Positions 1-8,047 of a stretch of DNA of 64,000 nt are shown one piece after another. Position numbers and translations under genes: made by a program. The notes beneath the pieces are model-generated. The model was not told where the DNA came from, searched no databases, and saw nothing but the letters and a program-made list of their open reading frames with translations. Origin of the DNA: an uncultured bacterium (GTDB lineage: Bacteria; Bacillota_I; Bacilli_A; RFN20; CAG-826); NCBI GenBank assembly GCA_949297445.1, contig CASFSS010000018.1, positions 1 to 64,000 on the forward strand, written 5' to 3'. The first letter of the stretch is position 1. Each line of letters begins with the position of its first letter.

Positions 1-12
1 AGCATAATTGTC

Positions 13-31
13 CGGATACTTCATTTATCCG
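13..31. repeat. short inverted repeat upstream of the surface-protein gene
   Basis: CGGATA (13-18) and TATCCG (26-31) pair perfectly around a 7-base loop, just upstream of the ribosome site of the first gene. There is no U-run after it, so it does not look like a terminator. It could be a 5'-leader hairpin or an operator; its upstream context is outside the window. Confidence 0.3.
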
Positions 32-59
32 AAATTATTAAGAAAGGAGAAAATAAACA

Positions 60-2483
60 ATGAAGAAAAAAATTATATCTGGTTTAACTGCTGCTGGATT
101 ATCTCTTGCTTTACTTGTGGGGATTGGAGTAGGAACTGAAGCATCAAAGGTTGACGCTGTACTTGGTGATACTTTTGAACTAGTTACTTCGGCTGATACA
201 TTATCCGCCGGTGATGTAGTGACGATTGTATCTGTAACAAATGGAAAAGTATTTGGCGAGCAAAGCGGTAAATATCGAACCGCAGCATCTTTGACAATAA
301 GTTCACCGGGAGAGGCAACTATCTCTGCCCAAAGCGATTGGGAATATATTACACTTGAATCCGGAACAAATGCAGGTAATTTTAATCTAAAAACAACAGA
401 AATTACTGAGGGATATTTAATATTAGCATCAAATATAAACGAGCTAAATACATCAACCGAAGCAACTAATGATTGGTCAATTTCTGTTGCGGCCGATACA
501 AACTATGCCACTATTTCCCCATCTACATATGCAACTAGATCTATTCAATGGAACGCGAGCAATCCCCGTTTTGCTTGTTATTCAAGCAATCAAGAAAAAG
601 TCTACTTATATCGAAAAGCCTCTGGTACAACAGCTAATCTAACCTCTGTTACTCTTGGCGGAGATATGACAAACAAAGCATATCAAATTGGAGACGAGTG
701 GGATTGTGCAGGGTTATATATTACTCTTGGTTATGATGATGGAAGTTCCTTTGATATCACCGATGCTGCTGCAGTAAAAAACTATTTAACCTTTAATCCC
801 GCGACCGCTAATGATTTATTGCTAACATCCGTAACAGTAACTGCGACATATGAAGGTATTTCAAGTAGCCCTGTCATTATTAGCGGAATAACGGTAAGTG
901 AAAGATTTGATTATACATATGATTTAGTAACCAATTTCGCAACATATGCATCTGGATGGAATTCTTTTTATAGTAGTCGAACTGTAGAAAGCAACGAACT
1001 AGGTGGTGAAGTTTTAAATGCCAGACTAGAATTTTCTGCTCACAATAAGCAAAGTAGTACCATTACAGACCGCCCGGTTTCCAAGGGTGGAAGCGTTACT
1101 TTTACGTTGCTAGATCCTGCATATCAAATTAAAGCAATTAATGCTGAATTTTTGCAATGGACAACAAAAGGACAAAGCGTAAATGTTGAAGCAGGTGGTG
1201 TTAGTGTATATAGCGGCGACTTATCTTTTACAAATAGTGTTGCCACTACAGGAAAAATTACTTTAGCCGAGCCGGTTTCGTCCTTTGTCGTTACCGCAAC
1301 AAATTCCGCCAATCAAGTAGGATGGACTTCATTTACAATTGAGGTAGTTGAAGCCGCTGCGTTTGGCGAATTGGCCTCCATAATCGTAGTAGATGAGCCA
1401 ATTAAAACCGTTTATAGTTTAAACGAAGCGCTTGATTTATCAGGTTTGCAAATTATGGCTTATGACGTAAGTGGATTGTCGCAACTTATTGCTTATGACG
1501 GAAGTAATATTGTGGTTTCTGCTGTCGATATGACAACAACCGGCAAAAAAGATGTTACGCTTTCTTACACTGTTGGCGTTGTCACTAAAACAGCAACATT
1601 CTCTATCTATGTTGTAAATTACCAATATCAATTAACTGGCAGTTCTTTATCCACTGGTGTCGGCGGATTATATGATTGGGGTGGTCTAAACTGGACCTCT
1701 GTCACGGAATTACCATATGTTGGTGCATATTCAGCGGGAACAGGTCTACAAATTGGCAGTTCAAAAAAAGGGGTTCCGGCCGGTTCTACGGTTACACTTC
1801 GTTCAGACGTATACTCCATAGCAGGCGATGAAAATGTTGTTGTTGAACAAATTATAGTTAGAACAGCTGGCTATTCTAATACAACGTGGGGTTTAACCGC
1901 AAAAGTCGGTGATTCATCTGAAATTGAAGCCGATACAACTAGTCAAATAGCAATTGGAAATTCTACATATTCATATTATGTTTTTGATACATATAATGTC
2001 GGATACATTGAGCTAGAATTTACAAATAATGGGACGTCCCCTGCACGATTACTAATTGATTCAATAGCTGTTATTGCCTCGTCTGATACAGGTTATACAA
2101 ACGAAGCTATGACCCTTATCCAAGACATTGGAAAAGCTGATGTATGCAATCGTTCAGCAGATAATATTACTGCTTTAGAAGCGATTTTAGCTCGCATCGA
2201 TTCTTTTGCTGGTTATGACACAATTTCTACATTTAGTCTATATGATTACCAAGATGGTGATACAAGTCATGCTGGGGCTTTAACAAGTATTCATACTGTT
2301 GAAGCTAAAGTTGCCTATATGCGAAGCGTTGTTTCCGCAGGCAGCGGAAGTGCTGTTTTTAGTATTGCTGAAGAAAACGGCAATAACGTAATATTGGGAA
2401 TCGTTGCTTTGCTGGTAATATTGACTGGTGTAACAACCGCTTTAGTCATCGTTTCAAAACGAAAAAAAGCAAAAAATAACTAA
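60..2483 (+). CDS. secreted, membrane-anchored Ig-like surface protein
   Basis: An 807-residue exported protein of unknown function. Residues 1-30 are a signal peptide (KKK, then a hydrophobic core). Residues about 36-190 form a beta-rich module ending in an NPRFACYSS...VYLYRK stretch, a pattern I associate with secreted proteins of low-GC Gram-positives. Two Ig-like blocks follow, at about 195-280 and 430-520. A C-terminal membrane segment (about 776-798) is followed by a basic tail KRKKAKN, so the protein stays anchored with its bulk outside. There is no LPXTG motif, so sortase anchoring is not supported. AAGGAG at 44-49 precedes the ATG well. It is followed by a strong terminator, so it is probably monocistronic. 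An adhesin or polymer-binding role is only a guess. Confidence 0.8.
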   Translation: MKKKIISGLTAAGLSLALLVGIGVGTEASKVDAVLGDTFELVTSADTLSAGDVVTIVSVTNGKVFGEQSGKYRTAASLTISSPGEATISAQSDWEYITLESGTNAGNFNLKTTEITEGYLILASNINELNTSTEATNDWSISVAADTNYATISPSTYATRSIQWNASNPRFACYSSNQEKVYLYRKASGTTANLTSVTLGGDMTNKAYQIGDEWDCAGLYITLGYDDGSSFDITDAAAVKNYLTFNPATANDLLLTSVTVTATYEGISSSPVIISGITVSERFDYTYDLVTNFATYASGWNSFYSSRTVESNELGGEVLNARLEFSAHNKQSSTITDRPVSKGGSVTFTLLDPAYQIKAINAEFLQWTTKGQSVNVEAGGVSVYSGDLSFTNSVATTGKITLAEPVSSFVVTATNSANQVGWTSFTIEVVEAAAFGELASIIVVDEPIKTVYSLNEALDLSGLQIMAYDVSGLSQLIAYDGSNIVVSAVDMTTTGKKDVTLSYTVGVVTKTATFSIYVVNYQYQLTGSSLSTGVGGLYDWGGLNWTSVTELPYVGAYSAGTGLQIGSSKKGVPAGSTVTLRSDVYSIAGDENVVVEQIIVRTAGYSNTTWGLTAKVGDSSEIEADTTSQIAIGNSTYSYYVFDTYNVGYIELEFTNNGTSPARLLIDSIAVIASSDTGYTNEAMTLIQDIGKADVCNRSADNITALEAILARIDSFAGYDTISTFSLYDYQDGDTSHAGALTSIHTVEAKVAYMRSVVSAGSGSAVFSIAEENGNNVILGIVALLVILTGVTTALVIVSKRKKAKNN

Positions 2484-2503
2484 CTATTTTTAAAAGTTAT
2501 TTT

Positions 2504-2537
2504 AAAGGGTATGAATATATTCATGCCCTTTTTTATT
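2504..2537 (+). terminator. Rho-independent terminator after the surface-protein gene
   Basis: AAAGGGTATGAATA (2504-2517) pairs with TATTCATGCCCTTT (2518-2531), with one G-T wobble, and is followed by TTT. It is a strong intrinsic terminator 20 bases after the stop codon. Confidence 0.85.
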
Positions 2538-2650
2538 GTTTTAAAATTAATCTAATTAGCAATAATTAATAGTTAAAAGTGTACAACTATTCTTGCAATT
2601 CAGTGGGAAAATTTATTAATGAAAAGAAATAAAAATAGCATAACAAAATG

Positions 2651-2656
2651 TATAAT
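2651..2656 (+). promoter_or_regulatory. candidate -10 element for the glycerophosphodiesterase gene
   Basis: TATAAT lies 33 bases upstream of the GTG start at 2690. No convincing -35 hexamer was found at the right spacing. A G-rich ribosome site (AAGGGGG, 2676-2682) lies between it and the start. Confidence 0.4.
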
Positions 2657-2689
2657 AATAAGTGTTAAACAAAGTAAGGGGGCTAAGAA

Positions 2690-3667
2690 GTGAAAAAAGT
2701 TAACAAAGCACTCATTATTGTGACGGCTGTTTTTAGCACAATATTGATCTTTTTTCTCGTAATTAATATGGTACCAAAATCAAAGATTGTAGAAGGTGTT
2801 AATCCTTTCAAAAAAGAAGATACAACATTGATTAGCGCTCATCGTGGTGGCGCTTCTATCAATCCTGAAAACACGGAAAAAGCTTTTGATTATTCAATTG
2901 TTGAGACAAACTATTCTGACATAATTGAGCTTGATATTCATATGACTAGCGATGGCGAATATGTCATCAATCACGATGATAGCATCAACCGAACAGGCGT
3001 TTTAGAAAGCGATACTAACGCTGAAGAAATATTAATCGCTAACCACACATATTTAGAACTCCGCCAATATAATCTTGGCGTCAATTTTAAAAATCGAGAA
3101 GGCGAATACCCTTATCGAAATTACACCATCGATGAAGCGAAAGAAAATGGCCTACTTATAATGCGATTTGAAGATTTTTTAGATAAATATAAAGAGGCGC
3201 GGGATTTTAAACTATTCGTCGAAATCAAAGCGACTGGCGCGCAAGCCAAAGTGGATGCCGATTATTTAAACGACCTTCTTCATCAAGAACAATATAGTTG
3301 GTATTTAAATAGGACAATGATCATTTCTTTTGATGATGATGTAATCGACTATATCGCAAGTGAATATGAAGACTTATGGGTTTCACCTTTAGGATATGAC
3401 ATAATCCCTTATATTGCCACTGCCGCTTTTGGCGTTTCTACCTTCTACCTTCCGCCTTACGATGGCATTCAACTGCAATATTCATATAGCGGCTTAAATC
3501 TAGCAAGACGCGACTTAATCGAAATCGCCGACCAAAGAAATATTGCCACCATATATTGGACAATTAATGACATTGATAAAATGAAAAATTTGTTGGCGTT
3601 AGGCGCCGATGTAATTACCACCAATTCACCAGATTATCTTTATGAAGTAATAACCGGGGAATTGTAA
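2690..3667 (+). CDS. membrane-anchored glycerophosphodiester phosphodiesterase
   Basis: GDPD family (UgpQ/GlpQ-like): hydrolyses glycerophosphodiesters, and in some relatives teichoic or lipoteichoic polymers, to glycerol-3-phosphate and an alcohol. One N-terminal membrane segment (about 8-28) puts the TIM-barrel outside. The catalytic and metal set is visible: HRGG at 51-54 followed by NPENT, the E80-x-D82 pair (ELDIHMTSDG), and H95-D96 (NHDDS). The length of 325 is normal for the family plus an anchor. The start is GTG with a G-rich ribosome site upstream. It converges on the flavodiiron gene with one base between stop codons. A role in trimming or recycling a glycerol-phosphate polymer fits the neighbouring polysaccharide locus but is inference. 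Confidence 0.88.
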   Translation: MKKVNKALIIVTAVFSTILIFFLVINMVPKSKIVEGVNPFKKEDTTLISAHRGGASINPENTEKAFDYSIVETNYSDIIELDIHMTSDGEYVINHDDSINRTGVLESDTNAEEILIANHTYLELRQYNLGVNFKNREGEYPYRNYTIDEAKENGLLIMRFEDFLDKYKEARDFKLFVEIKATGAQAKVDADYLNDLLHQEQYSWYLNRTMIISFDDDVIDYIASEYEDLWVSPLGYDIIPYIATAAFGVSTFYLPPYDGIQLQYSYSGLNLARRDLIEIADQRNIATIYWTINDIDKMKNLLALGADVITTNSPDYLYEVITGEL

Positions 3668-3668
3668 T

Positions 3669-4874
3669 CTATTTATCGTTTAAAATTTGGGAGATGAAAT
3701 CGTCAAGGCGACTGTCGTCTTCTTTTTTGTGCTTAGAGGTAATCAAATAGGTCTTATCAAAAACCTTATTGCCGGGCTGCTTTTCTAATAATTCTTTCAT
3801 TAAACGAGCGGCTTGTGGCGCCCACGAACCATTTTCCATGATGTAAAATGTTCTGTTCTTAATTAAATGGGCGTGATAGTCTAACAAATAGTTTTCCATC
3901 GCCGGAAATAAACCCATATTAAAAGTGGGGGCAAGCAAAATAATTTTGTCGTAGACAAAAGACTCGCTTAAAGCATAAGAAACATGTTCGTGAACCAAAT
4001 CGATTAATTTGGTAGATTTGCCTTTTAAAAGCAAGCGCTGATTTACTAAATTAGCCACCTCTTTGGTATGTCCATAAATCGATGCGTAAATGATTAAATA
4101 ACCGTCCTTTTCCTTGCCATAGGTTGCCCAGGTGACATATTTATTAACAATAAAAGTTATATTCTTTTCATCGCGGAAAATAACGCCGTGAAGCGGAGCG
4201 ATAACCTTTATGCTTAAATCCTTAGTCTTCGCTAGGGCCATCATCACTTGTGGACCATATTTACCAACAATATTCGTGTAGTAACGTCTAGCCTCATCGA
4301 GCAACTCTTTCTCATAATGATATTGGTCGGCAAAAGGACGATCATAGGTTGCGCCAAAGGCCCCAAAAGCATCTGCGCTAAATAGCACACCGCTCGTCAT
4401 GTCGAAAGTAAAGAAGACTTCTGGCCAATGGACCATTGAGGTAGTCAAAAATAAAAATTCATGGTCACCGATATTAAAATGTTCCCCGTCTTTAATTAAA
4501 TGCGTTTCAAACGCCAAATTTTCTAAAGAAAAAAAGCGTTTCATAATATTTAGACCAAGTGTAGAAGTGATTAAAGTAATGCCAGGATTATCCTTCAATA
4601 TTTCTTCGATGCAACATGTATGATCCGGTTCTAAATGATGGACAATTAGATAATCTAATTTTTCGCCTTGCAAAAAGTCTTTAACGCTTCTTAAAAAACT
4701 ATCTTTAACAGTTTTATCAGCGTTATCGAGCAAAATGTTTTTGCCACCTGTTTTAATTAAAAAGGAATTGTAATTCATTCCGTATTTTAAAGGAAATGAG
4801 CCTTCAAAGATTTCTTCTTCTAAATTTTGAAGCATGAAGGCGTAGGTATCTTTTGCGATTTTAATTGGTTCCAT
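3669..4874 (-). CDS. flavodiiron protein (A-type flavoprotein, O2/NO reductase)
   Basis: A 401-residue FprA-like protein: an N-terminal metallo-beta-lactamase-type diiron domain and a C-terminal flavodoxin domain. It reduces O2 to water (or NO to N2O) with electrons from rubredoxin or another donor in the cytosol. All diiron ligands are present: H80-x-E82-x-D84-H85, H149, D168 and H229. The flavodoxin part starts near residue 258, and SIYGHT (265-270) is the FMN phosphate loop. There is no fused rubredoxin or flavin-reductase domain. A strong ribosome site (AAGGAGAGG) lies in the 17-base gap after the polymerase-like gene, so the two may be cotranscribed. It indicates an anaerobe or microaerophile needing oxygen detoxification. 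Confidence 0.93.
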   Translation of the reverse strand: MEPIKIAKDTYAFMLQNLEEEIFEGSFPLKYGMNYNSFLIKTGGKNILLDNADKTVKDSFLRSVKDFLQGEKLDYLIVHHLEPDHTCCIEEILKDNPGITLITSTLGLNIMKRFFSLENLAFETHLIKDGEHFNIGDHEFLFLTTSMVHWPEVFFTFDMTSGVLFSADAFGAFGATYDRPFADQYHYEKELLDEARRYYTNIVGKYGPQVMMALAKTKDLSIKVIAPLHGVIFRDEKNITFIVNKYVTWATYGKEKDGYLIIYASIYGHTKEVANLVNQRLLLKGKSTKLIDLVHEHVSYALSESFVYDKIILLAPTFNMGLFPAMENYLLDYHAHLIKNRTFYIMENGSWAPQAARLMKELLEKQPGNKVFDKTYLITSKHKKEDDSRLDDFISQILNDK

Positions 4875-4891
4875 TTTTATCCTCTCCTTAA

Positions 4892-7834
4892 CTAATATTC
4901 AAGCGAATCTTTCATTGATAATATACATGAAATAAAATTCGAAACGTTATATTTACGATAAATATTTTCATCAAGTAAAAAGTACTTGTCGCGAAAAAAC
5001 GGATTATCATAATCTAGCATGCCTTGATAAATGTAAACATTGCTCGGATTATAAACATCTATTCTTTTTAAGGCGGGCATATCCGCCACTATCACTTTTT
5101 TAGTGCTATAAAGCAATTCAATCAAATAATTTTTAACAATAAACGGATTATGTACATCTAATAATGATACATATTCGGCGTTTTTAATTAAATAAAAGGC
5201 ATCGCCTCGTCGACGAAGATATTTTGTCCCATCGTAATAATAGAACATTCCATCATTATTCGATAATGTGCTTACTAAATTATTGACGGCAAAATATCCA
5301 AGGTAAGGAACTTCTTTGGCGGCGTTGATTTTCTTTAAAAAATAAATGCTATTTTTACTTTTTAAAGTAAAGTATAAATAAGGCATAGATTTATCCATCG
5401 CCATTTTATCAAGCAAATAACGATTGGATGCAAATTGATCAATCGTTGTTAAATATTTTTTAGATCGATAATATCTTGTCGGCGCTACAAGATAAGCTTT
5501 ATCAAAAATTTTCAAAAAATATTTGCTTCGTCTATTAACGTTCCACTGCAAAGAAATTGACTGCATTAAAGGATGGGTATCTTTTAATAAAGCAATCATT
5601 CGTCCATCGAATATTCGCCCACCAAAAAGCAAAAAATAATCGAAACGATGGTATAAAGCTTGTTCAGCAATCTCTTCGATATAATAATCTCCTTTAAAAG
5701 CAATTAAGCGTGGAGATATTTTATATAAAATTTTTTCTAATTTATTGATTTTCACTTTGCTTGAACAACGCAAAACATAATAACCTCGATTGCGTAGTTC
5801 ACTTATAATTTCTTCAAGGTGATATACATCTTCGCTAGCGGAAATAAGCACTTTCGGTTGATCGGCAATCGCCGCATCTTCCATCGTCTTTTCATAGGGC
5901 ATAAACAAGTCATCTTTTCGAATATTCTTGGCAAAAATCTTAAGATAAAAATTATTAAAAACAGTCAAGAAAGGATATAGTCCAATGATTTTTATTAATG
6001 GTCTAATTGCTAACGTAACAAAAACGACTGTCAAAAAGGCTACAACAGGAATAATTATTGTCATCGATAACGAGGCATTGTCAAATGAAACAAAGGCAAT
6101 AAAAGTAACTAAAAACGAAAGAATAGAAAAGACTAAGTCTACCAAAGTTATTTCAACAAATACTTTATTAAGAGGCACGCCTTTTTTCCGATGACTTTTG
6201 CTTATCGAGGCAAAGAAAAGCGGAACTACTACCAAAAATAGTAACAGCAAAAAAGAAATGATTATAGTAGCCAAAATTGCACAATTATAAGTACCATCAA
6301 TCGTTAAATATATAAATGTGGCAAGTAATATACCTAAAACAATAGTAATGAAAAAATTAAATGTTTTAATGATGGGAAAATTAACATTATAATCAATTTC
6401 TAACGAATATTTTTGTTCATCAAAATATACAATTTCTTTTTGATAATATGGGTGCTGAATTTGATGATATCTAGCCAATAAAGGCACAACTGCAATTACC
6501 ATCACTATCACATATTCAGTGGATGTAACAAACATAACGGTCAATGTCTCCGACCACATGTAGATTGAAATGGCCAAAAAAACAAGAATGGTCCAAATTA
6601 CAATACTTTTATCTTTACTAAATACCTTAACCATTACATATATCAAATACGCAAATAAAATTATCGAAGCAATTACTAAAACGAAACCGCCATTAGCAAA
6701 AATTTGAAGATAACCATTATGCAAATATTGAGTACTAAAAGCAGCCTTACCCGATGATGAATAGTGAAGATTGGCAATTAAATTATTGATTGTTCCTAAG
6801 CCAACACCAAAAAAGAAATTGGCATTTTTAATAATCTCGAAAGCCATTGCCCAAATATACGCTCTAGAATCTAATGTGGATGAACTCGATTCGAAAATGA
6901 TGGAATCATAAAAATATTTAACAATTTTTAATAAACCGTCTTCTAAATAAAAAGAAGCAATCGACAAAGATATAAAAATTAGTACGAAATATATCACAAT
7001 TGATAAGGCAATAATATTTCTAACTTTATGAATTTTAAAAGTCGCAAAAAATCTATATAACCAGTAAATTAAAAATAGAAAAACGCTAATTATTATAGTT
7101 GTTTTACACAAGGTAAATAACATATTTATAAACATGAAAATTGCTACAATGTGCCAAAAAAATGATGGTCGCATTTCATTCAAATAAAAGGCGGCAAAAA
7201 TCATCAAAAGCAAAGCGAAGCCATAATTATTACCGTTTATCAGCAAAGACTTAACCTTTTCGAACTGGTATTTCTCTTGATCGCGAAAAATTTTTAAAAT
7301 TTCGATATACATTTCCCCTTCGGTTGCATAACTATAAATAATTAGCACTAAGCCAACGAGAAGAATGGTATAGAATAAATAATTTAATTGCTTTCGATAA
7401 TGAATTTTTTTAGGAAAAACAGCAAAAATAAAATAGGTCACTGCAACCATTACTGCACCTTGCAAAATGTAATAAATTCTATCTTCCATTGTTAAGGTTA
7501 AATAGGTGTAATAATTAACACCATCTAACGAAATGTACTCAAGATAGTTATCAAACGGCAAAGTTAAAATAGCGATTGCATTAAAAATAAAAATCAAAAC
7601 CATGATAATTACAAAAAAGTAATTTGGTCGCAGCCGATTATAACGATGTTCAAAATAAATTGTTAAAAAGAAAATTAAAGAAAAAATAAAAAAAATAATT
7701 GAATACTCTTGAATCGTAAAAGATCGGTCGTACGCTACCGCATCAAAAAAAACCAAATTTTGCATAAAATAGCAAGCAATAACTAACACGAAGTAGATTA
7801 GACTGTTTGTTAATAGTAATCTTTTATTAATCAT
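4892..7834 (-). CDS. O-antigen-ligase/polymerase-like membrane protein fused to a glycosyltransferase-like domain
   Basis: A 980-residue two-part protein. About residues 1-460 are a multi-pass membrane domain with the Wzy_C/O-antigen-ligase pattern (an FTLCKTT helix, then SRAYIWAM...FFGVGLG...LHNGYLQIFANGG, an arginine-rich large-loop signature). More membrane helices lie at about 485-660. Residues about 690-980 are a soluble cytoplasmic Rossmann-like region (KVLISASEDVYHLEEIISEL...) that resembles GT-B/CgeB-like glycosyltransferases only loosely. The protein at 42047-44968 has the same layout and shared segments, so they are paralogues. It presumably polymerises or ligates a glycan. The joining of ligase and transferase-like domains is unusual. 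It is divergent from the VanZ-Ig gene. Confidence 0.75.
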   Translation of the reverse strand: MINKRLLLTNSLIYFVLVIACYFMQNLVFFDAVAYDRSFTIQEYSIIFFIFSLIFFLTIYFEHRYNRLRPNYFFVIIMVLIFIFNAIAILTLPFDNYLEYISLDGVNYYTYLTLTMEDRIYYILQGAVMVAVTYFIFAVFPKKIHYRKQLNYLFYTILLVGLVLIIYSYATEGEMYIEILKIFRDQEKYQFEKVKSLLINGNNYGFALLLMIFAAFYLNEMRPSFFWHIVAIFMFINMLFTLCKTTIIISVFLFLIYWLYRFFATFKIHKVRNIIALSIVIYFVLIFISLSIASFYLEDGLLKIVKYFYDSIIFESSSSTLDSRAYIWAMAFEIIKNANFFFGVGLGTINNLIANLHYSSSGKAAFSTQYLHNGYLQIFANGGFVLVIASIILFAYLIYVMVKVFSKDKSIVIWTILVFLAISIYMWSETLTVMFVTSTEYVIVMVIAVVPLLARYHQIQHPYYQKEIVYFDEQKYSLEIDYNVNFPIIKTFNFFITIVLGILLATFIYLTIDGTYNCAILATIIISFLLLLFLVVVPLFFASISKSHRKKGVPLNKVFVEITLVDLVFSILSFLVTFIAFVSFDNASLSMTIIIPVVAFLTVVFVTLAIRPLIKIIGLYPFLTVFNNFYLKIFAKNIRKDDLFMPYEKTMEDAAIADQPKVLISASEDVYHLEEIISELRNRGYYVLRCSSKVKINKLEKILYKISPRLIAFKGDYYIEEIAEQALYHRFDYFLLFGGRIFDGRMIALLKDTHPLMQSISLQWNVNRRSKYFLKIFDKAYLVAPTRYYRSKKYLTTIDQFASNRYLLDKMAMDKSMPYLYFTLKSKNSIYFLKKINAAKEVPYLGYFAVNNLVSTLSNNDGMFYYYDGTKYLRRRGDAFYLIKNAEYVSLLDVHNPFIVKNYLIELLYSTKKVIVADMPALKRIDVYNPSNVYIYQGMLDYDNPFFRDKYFLLDENIYRKYNVSNFISCILSMKDSLEY

Positions 7835-7869
7835 GCTCGATTGTTGTTAAGATTTCTTAATCTTATCAA

Positions 7870-7898
7870 ATTATAAGATAGTGAACAAAGATAAGCAA
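7870..7898 (-). promoter_or_regulatory. promoter of the polymerase/ligase fusion gene
   Basis: On the minus strand TTGCTT (7893-7898), a 17-base spacer and TATAAT (7870-7875). The leader of about 30 bases contains AAGATT-AAGA-AATCTT, a small hairpin, and no clear Shine-Dalgarno motif before the ATG at 7834. Confidence 0.65.
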
Positions 7899-8006
7899 GG
7901 TAACTATTTTTTCAATTTAACGTAAAGAATACAAAATTTGCGCAAATTGAATAAAAAAAACCACAGTATACGATTATTTTGCATTTTCTTTCTCTAAACT
8001 CAAACA

Positions 8007-8035
8007 TTGACACTTTTGTGTCTTTTAAATATATT
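8007..8035 (+). promoter_or_regulatory. consensus promoter directly upstream of the VanZ-Ig gene
   Basis: TTGACA (8007-8012), 17 bases, TATATT (8030-8035). The expected start of transcription is near 8042, only about six bases before the ATG at 8048. No Shine-Dalgarno motif fits, which implies a near-leaderless mRNA. Confidence 0.7.
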
Positions 8036-8047
8036 AAAAACAGTTAA

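Noticed and set aside
60-2483. LPXTG sortase substrate
   Set aside because: The C-terminus has a hydrophobic helix and basic tail but no LPXTG-like motif, so only membrane anchoring is supported.
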